Source: Syngnathus acus
Taxonomy: Eukaryota > Chordata > Actinopteri > Syngnathiformes > Syngnathidae
Direction: 5' to 3'
Length of the DNA stretch: 64,000 nt
Assembly: GCF_901709675.1 (NCBI RefSeq)
Contig: NC_051095.1
Location: forward strand, 25,957,956-26,021,955
Shown here: in pieces, positions 21,814 through 32,327 of the stretch
Position numbering within the stretch: the first letter of the stretch is position 1
Layout of the letters: each line of letters opens with the position of its first letter
Notes under the pieces: generated by a model
What the model saw: only the letters and a program-made list of their open reading frames with translations
What the model was told of the DNA's origin: nothing
Database searches by the model: none
Translations under genes and position numbers: made by a program

Positions 21814-23233
21814 ACTGCAGCAGCACCATCAGCTCCACCAGGAACTGGTAGAGGCTCTCAGGGACCACAGAGACTTGGCTCCTCTGGCTGCTGCAGATCG
21901 GTTTGCGCCAACTCTGTCCACGTCCGTGCCGCTCAGCCCCGCCGATCAGCCCACCGTTATGTCCACGCCCCGTCCTGCCTCGGCACCCGGGCAGTACGTG
22001 GACGTCCCTGAGCCCAGACTCAGCAACCTCGCGAGGTTCGACGGTGACCCCAAGTACGTCCGAGCCTTTCTGACGAACTGCCGCGTCTTGTTCGACCTCC
22101 AGCCCGTCACATTTGCCACGGAACCAGCCAAGGTGGGTTCCGTGCTCACTCACCTGACGGGCCAGGCATGGCTGTGGGGAACGGCAGAATACGAGCGGCA
22201 GGGACCCGCCTGTTCGTCGTTTGACGCCTTCGCCGCTGAGATCCTGCGCGTGTTTGACTTGGGCTCCGCCTCGGAGGACGCCTCCACAGAGCTCCTCACG
22301 CTGCGCCAAGGCAGCAGATCCGTCGCCCAGTACGCCATCCGGTTCCAGATGGTGGCGCGTCGTAGCGACTGGAACACCCCGGCTCTCGTCGGTGCCTTCA
22401 TCCACGGACTCGCGGAATATATCAAGGACGAGATGGTGTCCTGCGAGCGCCCACAGACCCTTGAAGTGGCCATGGACCTGGCAGTACGGGTGGACCGGCG
22501 GATCCAGTCGAGGCGACGCGAGGAGAGGAGAGTGACTCCGCCCCCCCGTCGTCGTGACATCAGCCCGACACCTCGGGTGTCAGGGAGAGCACCGGTTTTT
22601 TCACCTGACCTGTCGTCCGCCAGGGACCCTGTCCACGTGAGTCAGCGCGCCTTTACTGCTCCTCACACCCAGCCCAGCTGGTCTGAACCGATGGAGATCG
22701 GACGCACCTCTCTCTCTGTGAGGAAACGCAGTCAGCGCATCAGAGAGGGGCTTTGCCTGTACTGCGGGGGTGAGGGTCACTGGGTGGCCTCTTGCCCGAA
22801 GAGACCTAAGGACACCCGCCAAGCAGGGATCCGTGTGGGGTCGGTTTTCTTGCCCCCCACTACCTGTCGCGAGTCCCTGTCCCAGAACCACTACTCGACT
22901 CCAGCCCGTGCCCTTGCCTCTCGGCCCTCCGCTTCTCCCATCCGTGGGCAGCGGCCGCGGGCCCGGTCTCGCCGTCGGCCGCAGCGGATGGCCCGGGCCC
23001 TTACTCCGCTGCCGTTGCGACGTCCGCAGCCGGGTTCTGCTCCAGTGGGCGGGGAATTAGGGTCTGACCGGCTTCCTGCTCGGAGTCGTCCGGTAGGGAC
23101 CCGTCCGGTTCCCGCGCCGGCCCCCTGGTCGGCGTCTCCCGATGCCGCTGCTGGGAAGGTGGACTGGGCGGTAGTGCCGCCTGATGACGGGGCTTGGTCG
23201 ACATGTTCTGATTCGGACTTGTCGGACTATTGA
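21626..23233 (+). CDS. gag: retrotransposon Gag polyprotein (Sushi-like Ty3/Gypsy), 535 aa, intact
   Basis: One uninterrupted frame from the ATG 18 bases after the LTR. Residues 1-30 are followed by a glutamine-rich coiled segment (about residues 33-70, CAG/CAA codons). A retrotransposon Gag capsid-type region follows at about residues 125-300 (NLARFDGDPKYVRAFLTNC, GQAWLWGTAEYE, FDLGSASEDASTELLTLRQG). A basic region comes next, then a CCHC zinc knuckle at residues 377-390 (CLYCGGEGHWVASC), and a long proline/arginine/serine-rich tail. The architecture matches Gag of the Sushi-ichi group, the lineage from which the mammalian PEG10 and RTL genes descend. Gag would assemble particles and bind RNA. 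The stop is directly followed by the 3' end of the element, with no frameshift site leading into pol. An open frame with near-identical LTRs suggests recent activity in trans. Confidence 0.9.
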
Positions 23234-23333
23234 CTGCCGCACGTCTTGGGTTCCCCCCCTCCCGCCCGGCCTCCTGCTCCGTCTTGGGGTTCTGTTTTTG
23301 GGACGTCGGGGGCCGTCCCTTGGGGAGGGGTTC

Positions 23334-23724
23334 TGTCACGTTCCCACGTCACCTGACTTCCAGCCGAGCCCGACTCATGTAATTGCCAGCACCTGCTACA
23401 GCTCGTTAGGCTCCCCATTTAACCTCTCTGTGTTCTGCCAGTAGTTGTCAGTTCGTCTGATTACCCTGCCCGTGATACTGCTGTCCTTTTTGTCCCCGGA
23501 CCAAACTTATAGCCAACTACTTGCTCGTTCTTCGACCACGCTCCAGATCGCCGCCTGCCCTGACTACTTGCTCGTTCTTCGACCACGCTCCAGATCGCCG
23601 CCTGTTCGGACTACTTGCTTAGCCACGCCAGCCAGACCGCAGGTCCAGCGTTCTACGTCCCCGTTTTCCCTCTCACCAATAAAGGATCGTGCTGCACTTG
23701 GTTCCCTGTCTTTGTTACCTGACA
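23334..23724 (+). repeat. Gypsy right LTR
   Basis: 391 bp, two differences from the left LTR by eye (in the second GTTCTTC(A/G)ACC unit and near GTGCT(C/G)CAC). AATAAA at 23678-23683. Confidence 0.93.
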
Positions 23725-23892
23725 CTCTGAGGTCGAAGTCACTGAGGTAGTTAAAAAACTCCTCGAGGGCAAGGCCCCAGGGGTGGATGAGATCCGCCCG
23801 GAGTTCTTAAAGGCTCTGGATGTTGTGGGGCTGTCATGGATGACACGCGTCTACAACATTGCATGGACATCCGGGACGGTGTCTCTGGATTG
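23725..23892 (+). mobile_element. RTE-type LINE, part 4 (start of reverse transcriptase)
   Basis: With one CTCTG copy removed, the frame continues from part 3 as EVTEVVKKLLEGKAPGVDEI, then RPEFLKALDVVG. This is the start of an RTE reverse transcriptase (KAPGVDEI motif). Similarity stops near 23892, where hAT-related sequence begins. The rest of the LINE is absent. Confidence 0.85.
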
Positions 23893-24391
23893 GCACCTCT
23901 GTTACCAGGTGTTTGTGAGTTAAAACTCTGCTCTGATTTTCAGATACCCCTCACCGTGTTGCCGTTTTGATTACTTTATTTGGATGTATGCTTTCACCGA
24001 TTCTTCAAGATGATATATTTGGTCAGAATGTTTGCCGTTTGATGGGATCTCATAAGATAAACATCTTGCATTAATTTGACCTGCAGGCACTGAAGTGATG
24101 GAGACTGTTATTCATAATAACAGTGTCGTATTTTATGAGAATCACTGATAGCAGTTTTTTAGTGATTTTTTTTTTTTAATGCTGTTAATAAATGCATTTG
24201 TTTTCAAAAAACTTTTTTGGAATATCCATGCTTTACTACCTACTAAAGGCCAAAACCTTTTATGCAATGACCTTTACAGGTCGTTTATATTACATCACAC
24301 AAACACTACATCCATCTGCTCCTGGTTTGGCCCTCCGGTCCAAATTTAGAACCCAGTTCGGCCCGCAAGTCAAAAGGTTTGCTCACCCCTG
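23893..24391 (-). mobile_element. hAT element fragment
   Basis: This sequence is the reverse complement of the left half of the hAT element at 54652-55687 (shared landmarks: CGGCAAACATTCTGACCAAA, TGCATTTGTTTTCAAAAA, TTTGCTCACCCCTG at the edge). Only one terminus, at 24391, is present. The left limit is approximate. Confidence 0.65.
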
Positions 24392-24399
24392 TTCTAGAC

Positions 24400-25404
24400 C
24401 ATAAGTGTCAAACTCAAGGCCCGGGGGCCATATACGGCCCACCACCATTTTGTGTGGCCCGCGAAGACAAATCTTTCATCGACTTTGTGTCATTCATAAA
24501 AATTACAAATTACAGTCAAACCTCGGTTTTCGAATGTCCCGGTTCTCGGACGATTCGGAATTCGAACGAAAAATTCAAGATTTTTTGCTTTGGTTGTCGA
24601 ACAAAATTTGGAGGTCGAACCTCGCGAGATGAGCCGAAAGGACCCGAGAAAACCCGACCGCGCGGCCCGGATGCCGACTGACTCCGTTCGTTATTGTATT
24701 TTCGTTATTTTGAGGATTGTATTAACCCCTAATCATGCCTTTAAAGAAAGCAAGTGGGAGCAGTAAAGCCATCCTAAAACACAAAGACGCTCTGAAAGCA
24801 ATACGACAGTGAGCGCCCGGCGTGCTGCGGTTGCGCGATCGGACCAAATTAAGCTCCCTGCGTACTGAGGTCCACTTAAATTTTGGAAAGTACATCAGGA
24901 CTTTAAAAATATTTTCTAAATTTCAGCGACGGCTCTGTCACAACAATGTGACCAGCGCGGTGCAGTTGAACGGTCGGCGGCGCGCCACGGTTGCGTGTTG
25001 GGTGGTGCGCTGCATTTGCACGATCGGACAAAAATGCACAAATGAAACAATGCTTAAAAAACGCGTTTTTTTAGTCTTGGAACGGATTAATTATTTTACC
25101 ATTATTTGTAATGGGAAAAATAGATTCGGAATTCGACCGATACACTTCTCGAACCGCCTTCTGGAACGGATTGCGGTAGAAAACCGAGGTTTGATTGTAT
25201 CTACATTTTAAAGAAAAATAGACATTGTTTGCACTTTTTATTATCATTCATCTTTTTTAAATATTTGAGCAGTTTTTAGTAGTTATTCATCTGTTTGGTT
25301 TGTAGCCTATACTGTGAATAGAAGACGTCGACAATCATAATGTTCCCCCGAGGGAAACTATGACTACAATGCGGCCTACGACAAAAAAAAGTTTCACACC
25401 CCTG
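24400..25404. mobile_element. hAT-type MITE, tandem copy 1, interrupted by a Tigger-like element
   Basis: Begins CATAAGTGTCAAACTCAAGG and ends AGTTTCACACCCCTG, with GGCCCG-rich sequence near the ends. Flanking octamers TTCTAGAC (24392-24399) and CTCAAGAC (25405-25412) agree at 6 of 8 positions, so they may be an aged duplication. No coding sequence of its own. Confidence 0.6.
24513..25197. mobile_element. Tigger/pogo-like non-autonomous DNA transposon
   Basis: Ends CAGTCAAACCTCGG and CCGAGGTTTGATTG between TA dinucleotides. The terminal sequence and TA target resemble Tigger (pogo group of Tc1/mariner). Internally a short frame at about 24737-24812 (MPLKKASGSSKAILKHKDA) may be a scrap of transposase N-terminus. 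No catalytic domain. Confidence 0.7.
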
Positions 25405-25589
25405 CTCAAGACCATAAGTGTCACACTCAACGCCTGGGGGCCAGATACGGCCCACAACATTATTTTATGCGGCCCGCGAAGACAAATTTTGCATCGACTT
25501 TGTGTCATGACTAAAATTACAAATTTCTTCACTTTAAAAGAATAGAGACATTGCTAGCAATTTTTATTACCATTCGTCCTTTTAAAGTA

Positions 25590-26523
25590 CCGTTTTTTTC
25601 CGTGTATAATACGCCCCCATGTATAATACGCACCCTAAAAATGGCATGTTGATGCTGGAAAAAAGCCTGTACCCATGTATAATACGCACCCAATATTTTT
25701 ATTATTATTATTTTTTTTTATTTAAATTTTTTTTTTTTTTTAAGTCCCAATGATCGTCACACACGCAGGGAGGCAATGGGTCCCATTTTTATAGTCTTTG
25801 GTATGGTCTTAACTAGGCTGGATGTATTTTTTTTTGTTGGCGTTGATTTCTCCGACTGCCCTTAAAGGCACCACCGCGATCAGATGAAAAGAGAGGAAAG
25901 TGACGTGCGGACATGTGAAAAAGGCGGCTCTGTATGGGAGAGACGTTGAAGAGGAATAAAAACACCCTTGGAAACCAAAACTTGCCCCTCGTCGTGACTC
26001 GGAGCCGCAACAAATGTTTCGGATTTGTGTAGGGTACATTGTGACAGCAAACGAGCAGGTGATCGAGCAAGCGTCTGATACGAGAGCATTGCGTTCGTAT
26101 GGAGCGTGTTTGAAGTGAACAGCAGAGAGGAAAGGAACAAGGCAAAGTGTTGTGAAATAAAATATTACCTGTAATACGCATTTTGTTATTTGCTGATTGT
26201 ATTAAACTATCACATTCATTGTCAGTCAAGAAGAGAAGAGGACTATTATCCCTTCTTTGACGAAATGACCAGAGCACAGTACAAACACACTATTGTTCTT
26301 TCGGTATTTATTCAACCCACATTCTTTCACAACATGACAAGAAGAGAACAATACATAAATCAATACTCGTACCAGTACCATGATTTTCTTAAAAAAAAAA
26401 AAAGAAAAAAAAAAAAAAATTTTTTTTAAATTAAAAAAAAATTGTACCCATGTATAATGCGCACCCCAGATTTTAGGACAATAAATTAGTTAAATTTTGC
26501 GTATTATACACGGAAAAAAACGG
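25590..26523. mobile_element. TA-flanked DNA element, CCGTGTATAATACGC family
   Basis: Ends CCGTTTTTTTCCGTGTATAA and TTATACACGGAAAAAAACGG between TA dinucleotides, with repeated subterminal TGTATAATACGCACCC. The interior has short minus-strand open frames with no recognisable domain. Confidence 0.75.
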
Positions 26524-26602
26524 TATTTGAATAATTTTTACTAGTATCTGATTTCAAAACTAGTTCTTCATCAGTTTGTTGTGTAGCGGCTACACTGTAG
26601 CC

Positions 26603-26687
26603 CAGGGTGGGCAAACTTTTTGAGCTCGCGAGCTACTTTTGAAATGACCAAGTCACAAAGATCTACCCACTAAAAAAATAATAATTT

Positions 26688-26722
<35 letters not shown>

Positions 26723-27024
26723 GTCATCGTGAAAATTAAAAAGTCCTACTCCCATTCCCTATGAAAGTGATACTTCTTACTATGGCCAGCTGCCCCACTC
26801 ATTTTTATACCCTTTCTTAAGTGTAAGAGAAAAAACAGGGTTCTGACAATTGGAGGGAACTCGCGAGCTAGCGTGTTTGTGTTGTGTTGTTAGCGCCGTT
26901 GTTTGTACACGCGTCAAGTGCGGAAAAAAAATAAAAAAAAATAAAAAAATTAATATCACGCGATCGACCAATAGTGGCTTGGCGATCGACCGGCCGATCG
27001 CGATCGACGTATTGAGCACCCCTG
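26603..27024. mobile_element. hAT-type MITE
   Basis: Ends CAGGGTGGGCAAAC and TGAGCACCCCTG with flanks CTGTAGCC (26595-26602) and ATGTAGCC (27025-27032), 7 of 8 identical. Contains repeated GATCGACC/CGCGATCG sequence near the right end and a (TA)n stretch at 26688-26710. Confidence 0.8.
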
Positions 27025-27226
27025 ATGTAGCCTATACTGTATGTACGTATATGGAAGACGTTGACAGGCCCTCCGAGTGAAACTGTGTCTAGGATGCGGC
27101 TCGTGACAAAAATGAGCTTGACACCCTACTCTAAACACAGCTGTAATGAAGACGTTCGACTTTTTCTCAGAATTAGTCACCCTGAATTTCAATATGACAA
27201 TGTGTTGTCCTTAAAGGGTTACAGGC

Positions 27227-27480
27227 AATTACACACACACACGCACACGCACGCACGCACGCACACACACACTTAATATACATTGCTTAAACTCATTCCA
27301 ATTTGTCTCCTGCTGCTGCTAGGTTTTGAGAAGGATGAACTGCATCATCACATTCAACAAAGAACATCCTAAATCATTATTATATGGTCTTAATCTCATT
27401 ATTATTATTATTATTATTATTATCAAATGGTCTTAATCTCATTGTTATTATTATTATTATTATTATTATCATTATCCATC
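27227..27480. repeat. (CA)n and (ATT)n microsatellites
   Basis: CA/CG dinucleotides at 27231-27271, and two ATT arrays at 27398-27422 and 27445-27470. The second follows a repeat of ATGGTCTTAATCTCATT, so the array unit has been duplicated locally. Confidence 0.9.
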
Positions 27481-27892
27481 TATTCCTTATCCGACCTGCT
27501 TATCCTCACGAGGGTCATGGCCATGCTGAAGCCGATTTCAGCTGGTGTTATTATCCATCCATCCACTATCCATTTTCCGAACCGCTTTTCCTCACAAGGG
27601 TTGCGGGCGTGCAGGAGCCTATCCCAGTTGATTCTGGGAAATAGGCGGGGGACACCCTGAACTGGTCACCAGCCAATCACAGGTTACATATAGACAAAAA
27701 AACATCCACGCGCACAATCACACCAACAGACAATTTGGAGTAGTCAATAGGTCTACCATGCATGCCTTTGTAGTGTAGGAAACCGGAGTAATCAGAGAAA
27801 ACATACGCAGGCAAACTCAACATAGGAAGGCTGGAGCCAGAATCGAACCCACAAACTCTGCACTGCTAATTTGTCAACCACTGTGCTGTCAC

Positions 27893-27893
<1 letters not shown>
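27476..27893 (-). mobile_element. tRNA-headed SINE-like repeat (reverse copy, diverged)
   Basis: Reads as the reverse complement of the repeat at 37950-38310. The (ATCC)n end and GAACCGCTT come first (27551-27590), then CCTATCCCAG, GGGGGACACCCTGAACTGG and GGAGCCAGAATCGAACCC, the last corresponding to the tRNA B-box region. Diverged from the other copies. An (ATT)n array follows at 27892-27922. Confidence 0.65.
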
Positions 27894-27923
<30 letters not shown>

Positions 27924-28099
27924 TACAAACATTAATGTCCAGGGATTTTTAGTAATATAAATAATTTGAAGTCGTACTGGAGATATATGTTCCTCTGGCA
28001 CTTGAAAGCGTTCCACAGTTGGATCTAGCGAGATGGGGGAGAAATAAGTGGGCGGAATCATTATGGTCGATCAATACAAGCCAACAAATCGGGAGAGTT

Positions 28100-28653
28100 C
28101 TCCGGGTGATTTACAACCACAGTGGCCAGGGGGAGGCGCGACTGATGCGTGAGTGTTTGCTTTGTGCGTCAAGAGGGGGGGGGGGGAATAGTTGAGTGAA
28201 CGGCATCCGTAGCCTACAGAGCTGGCTGTAAAAAAAGAACGCATTGACGGAGTAGAATGCCAAGAAGAGACATGGAGCCAGAATACTAAAAGGACAAGTT
28301 AGCGACACACCACGCACGCATCGCGCCATTGTAGGAAATAACTCACTTTTTTTTCTTGAATGGATTATTGATGTATGTATTTTTAACCCAGACGATTTCC
28401 TGCCGTCGCTCATCAGCCGCTGCGTTTTACTGGAATGCGCAGTGTTTTTTCCGTTAAGATGGCTCAATTTTAAGAGAACCTGTTGGGATTTGCAAACATT
28501 TATCCCGGTGCCCTATACATTTCTAGAAAGTGTTGTGCACCTTTTCCTCTGGGACGAAACGGGACATGGAAATTAACATTTTATCAACCTAAAGGCGGTA
28601 ATAAGGTTTGCTATATTTTCCTGAAGTGCACTTTATTCTAACTCCTCCCGGCG
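28100..28653 (+). promoter_or_regulatory. pcdh10: pcdh10 5' flank / 5'UTR
   Basis: Sequence directly upstream of the pcdh10 start, free of recognised transposons and moderately GC-rich, with a poly-G run at 28171-28185. It should hold the 5'UTR and at least part of the promoter. No TATA box is convincing and the transcription start cannot be placed. Assigned by position only. Confidence 0.4.
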
Positions 28654-31167
28654 ATGATTGTGCTTTTTATTGCCCTGTGCATCGCGGATGGAGTGCTCGC
28701 CCAAATACGCTACTCTGTGCCCGAGGAGGCAGATCACGGCACCTTGGTGGGAAATATCGCCGAGGACTTGGGACTGGACCTTACCAAACTGTCATCACGC
28801 CGTTTCCAAGTTGTGCCCAGCTCTCGAACACCTTACTTGGGAGTAAACGTAGAGAATGGCGTCCTGTTTGTTAACGAGAAAATAGACAGGGAGCAAATAT
28901 GCAAGCAGAGCGCAAGCTGTCTGCTCAACATGGAGGTGTTCCTGGAGAACCCTCTGGAGCTTTTCCGAGTTGAGATAGAGGTGGTGGACATTAACGACAA
29001 CCCACCCAGCTTCCCTGAAACGGACATAACGGTGGAAATCTCCGAAAGCGCTACTCCGGGCACGCGCTTCCCGTTGGAGAGCGCGTTCGACCAGGATGTG
29101 GGCACCAATTCTTTACGCACGTATGATATCACCACTAACAACTACTTTTACCTGGACGTGCAGACCCAAACAGATGGCAACAAATTCGCCGAGCTTGTGC
29201 TGGAGAAGCCGTTGGACAGAGAGCAGCAGGCGGCTCACAGGTACGTGCTGACAGCAGTGGACGGTGGCCAGCCACCCCGGACAGGCACCGCGCTGCTGGT
29301 GGTTAAAGTGCTGGACTCAAACGATAACGTGCCTGTATTTGAGCAGCCCGTTTACGCTGTAACACTTTCAGAGAACGCGCCCTCGGGTACGCTAGTCATC
29401 CAACTGAATGCCACTGACATGGACGAGGGACTCAATGGCGAGATTGCCTATTCTTTTAGTAACCACATCTCCAACCGCGTAAAAGAAATTTTCAGCATCG
29501 ACCAGCGTGCAGGGCGCATCAAGGTGCGCGGCGAGGTGGATTTTGAGGAGAGCAGTCTATATCAGATTTTTGTCCAAGCCAAGGATATGGGGCCGAACGC
29601 CGTGCCCGCGCATTGCAAGGTCCTCGTCACAGTCATAGACGTGAACGACAATGCACCAGAGATCACCTTCAGCACAGTCACGGAGTCTGTCAGCGAGAAC
29701 GCAGCCCCCGGCACCGTCATTGCTTTGCTGAGCGTGACAGACTTGGACGCTGGAGAGAACGGACAAATTAACGTGGAAATCCTAGGCGAGGTGCCCTTCA
29801 AATTGAAATCATCATTTAGGAATTATTACACCATTGTGACTGATGGCTTGTTGAACAGGGAGCTTGCAGATTCCTATTCAGTGACTGTGGTTGCACGGGA
29901 TAAAGGCTCGCCTTCTCTTGCCACCAGCAAGTCCATTAAAGTCCAAGTGGCAGATGAGAATGATAATGCCCCCACATTCAAACAAGCCATATATGGTGTA
30001 TATGTGACAGAAAATAACGTGCCAGGAGCGTATATACACGCAGTGACTGCTTTGGATCCTGACATCGGGCAGAATGCACTCATCAGTTATTCCATATTAG
30101 AGTGTGAGATTCAGGGCATGTCAGTCAAAACCTATGTGTCAATAAATGAGGAGACAGGGTACTTATACGCGCTGAGGTCCTTTGACTACGAGCAACTGAA
30201 GGATTTTACATTTGTGGTCCAGGCAAAAGATTCAGGCACCCCAGAGCTTGTCACTAATGCCACTGTCAACGTTATCATTGTGGATCAGAATGACAATGCC
30301 CCCCTATGGTTAGCCCCTATGGGGAAGAACGGCACAGCAAAGGAGCCTCTACCTCGCTCGGCCGAGCCTGGTTACTTGGTGACACGCATCGTGGCAATGG
30401 ATGCGGACGATGGGGAGAATGCCAGGCTTTCCTACAGCATCCAGAGGGGGAATGAGAACGGAATGTTTCGAATGGATTGGAGGACAGGTGAACTCCGGAC
30501 AGCGCGGCGGGTGTCAGCTAAACGACACCATCATCAGTTGTACGACCTGGTGATTGAGGTGAGAGACCATGGTCAGCCTCCGCTGTCCTGCAGTGCCAGC
30601 ATACTTGTGATGCTGGTGGACAGTGTGGCCGAGGGTCGCGGCACCGGAGATGGAAGAGGCACCGCTAGAGCCAAAGAGAGCAGTCTGGACCTCAGGCGCA
30701 TCCTCATCATCGCCTTGGTCTCTGTCTCCTTTATATTCCTCCTAGTCATGATTGTGCTGGCTGTGCGTTGCCAAAAGGAAAAAAAGCTCAACATTTACAC
30801 CTGCCTGACCAGTGACTGCTGCCTGGGCTGCAGCTTCTGTTGCGCACGGCAAGGCCGTGTCCATAAAAAAAAGCTCAGCAAATCTGATATCATGCTGGTT
30901 CAAAGTGCTGCGAATATCACTGGGACAGGTACAGCTCAAGTCCCTGTGGAGGAGTCAGGCAGCTTTGGCTCACACCATCAAAATCAGAATTATTGTTACC
31001 AGGTATGTCTGACTCCTGAGTCTGCCAAAACCGACCTCATGTTCCTAAAGCCGTGTAGTCCGTCTAGGAGCACGGAGAGCAATCACAACCCATGTGGAGC
31101 CATAGTCACATGTTACACAGACCAGCAGCCTGACATCATCTCAAATGGCAGTATATTATCAAATGAG
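28654..31167 (+). CDS. pcdh10: protocadherin-10 exon 1 (ectodomain, membrane span, proximal tail; 838 codons)
   Basis: Delta-2 protocadherin: a single-pass neural adhesion protein that mediates homophilic calcium-dependent contacts and links to actin regulation. The ATG at 28654 opens a signal peptide (about residues 1-16), followed by QIRYSVPEEADHGTLVGN, a typical mature start. Six cadherin repeats end at DINDNPP (about 111), DSNDNVP (218), DVNDNAP (327), DENDNAP (431), DQNDNAP (542) and near 660. The membrane span is about residues 683-704 (ILIIALVSVSFIFLLVMIV), followed by the cysteine-rich juxtamembrane segment and KKKLSKSDIMLVQS. The tail has NYCYQVCLTPESAKTDLMF and ends ISNGSILSNE. A large first exon carrying the whole ectodomain is the protocadherin norm. 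The donor is GAG|gtaaga (31165-31173). The protein matches PCDH10 throughout; a versus b paralog is not resolved. Confidence 0.97.
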
Positions 31168-31847
31168 GTAAGAAACCCTCTCATGCCCTTGTTGTGAGAT
31201 CCCTGACCCATTACTATAATGCCACCCTTAATGTCTCTGTTTGACATCATCTTAACTGATCTTCATCATATTATGCACCATAAGCTAACTACTTCCCTTC
31301 AACTCAGCGTTATGCCAGGGTGTCAACAGGGCCTCATATGCAGCTGCTCTTGCGTTAATACATACTAACTACACTGTAATGTGTACTAATTCGAATTCAT
31401 TTTCTGTAAACCATTATTCATTTTGTGTTCATGCTGTGCTCGCTATTGTGAACGTTTCGCAAAAAAGACCATTAATGACTGTGCACACCGATGCTATTGT
31501 GAACATTTCACTAAAAAGAGCATTAATGACTGGCACACCAATGTGTGTAATTTACACTCTTATTCCGCATTCCAGTCACAATGTTATTGATTTATTCTGG
31601 CCCAATTTTTGTCTTGCCATGTTTGTATGCCACTTTATACTGGCAAAAATGAAAAACATTAATTGTAACAGTAAAAGTACACTCGCTTTTTGACATGAGT
31701 CACAAATATCTTGGCTGCATGTAGTTCATTTCATAGCATAAGCTTAACATGGAGCTATTTTGTGAGTTGAAGGTGTCTCATTCTTCCCATTGTTTTTCAT
31801 TTGATGCAATTTTACAATGATACATGCAACATTTACCTTCATTTCAG
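31168..31847 (+). other. pcdh10: pcdh10 intron 1
   Basis: 680 bp from gtaaga to atttcag. No repeats recognised. If the intron is not removed, translation adds nine codons and stops at TGA 31195, which would give a short-tail protein, as some protocadherins produce by intron retention. Confidence 0.85.
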
Positions 31848-31906
31848 ACCAAACAGCAACGAGCAGAGCTAAGCTACATGGTGGACAGACCAAGACGCGT
31901 CAACAG
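31848..31906 (+). CDS. pcdh10: protocadherin-10 exon 2
   Basis: 59 bp between atttcag and gtaaat. Encodes TKQQRAELSYMVDRPRRVN plus two bases of the next codon, in frame with exon 1 and conserved in PCDH10 cytoplasmic tails. Too short to stand out as an open frame. Found from the splice sites and the expected protein. Confidence 0.95.
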
Positions 31907-32127
31907 GTAAATATGGAGAAAGACCTCCTGTACATTATGTAGCTTTTCTTTTGCTCACTCTATGACATCCACCTGTAATGAAGTGCTTATCTACTTGCCT
32001 TCAATCGCTGATAACTCATTACTGCAATGGCACTCTGGATGATGAGATGGGATCAGATAGATTGCTGTTTAGATACATTATGTTAATGGAACACCACAAA
32101 GTGAATTAACCTTCTGTCTGCTTACAG
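31907..32127 (+). other. pcdh10: pcdh10 intron 2
   Basis: 221 bp, gtaaat...cttacag. No repeats seen. Confidence 0.9.
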
Positions 32128-32234
32128 CTCGGCATTTCAGGAGGCGGATCTGGTCAGCTCCAAAGACAGCGGCCATGGAGACAGTGAGCAGGGAGACAGC
32201 GACCACGATGCCATGAATAGAGGCCTTTCCTCTG
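32128..32234 (+). CDS. pcdh10: protocadherin-10 exon 3
   Basis: 107 bp encoding (S)SAFQEADLVSSKDSGHGD and SEQGDSDHDAMNRGLSS, ending with the first base of a glycine codon. DSGHGDSEQGDSDHD is the conserved acidic tail motif of delta-2 protocadherins. Donor TCTG|gtagga. Phase matches exon 4. Confidence 0.95.
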
Positions 32235-32327
32235 GTAGGAAAATATTTATTCTTCCCTGATTTAGTGTGTCACAAAAATTCACTGCAGTCATTTGCAAAA
32301 TAGAGATTTTGCTGGCTTGGTGTAGAC

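Larger units (their letters stand above)
21218..23724 (+). mobile_element. Gag-only Gypsy (Ty3-type, Sushi-like) LTR retrotransposon
   Basis: LTRs of 391 bp at 21218-21608 and 23334-23724 differ at two positions by eye, and the element is flanked by CTCTG duplications (21213-21217, 23725-23729). Between the LTRs lies one open gag (21626-23233). Only 100 bp, containing a purine-rich tract (TTGGGGAGGGG), separates its stop from the right LTR. There is no protease, reverse transcriptase, RNase H or integrase, so the element needs enzymes from an autonomous relative. A primer-binding site was not recognised after the left LTR. Confidence 0.92.
25413..27129. mobile_element. hAT-type MITE, tandem copy 2, carrying two nested elements
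   Basis: Begins CATAAGTGTCACACTCAACG, one octamer after copy 1 ends. The right end is near GAGCTTGACACCCT. Flanks CTCAAGAC (25405-25412) and CTCTAAAC (27130-27137) match at 6 of 8. It contains the TA-flanked element 25590-26523 and the hAT element 26603-27024. Confidence 0.55.

Noticed and set aside
25813-26277. 154-codon minus-strand frame inside the TA-flanked element at 25590
   Set aside because: No transposase motif recognised and low-complexity termini. It may be a relic but cannot be supported.
28658-28846. Open frames overlapping pcdh10 exon 1 in other frames and on the minus strand
   Set aside because: They are shadows of the 838-codon exon, with no domain and no splice context.
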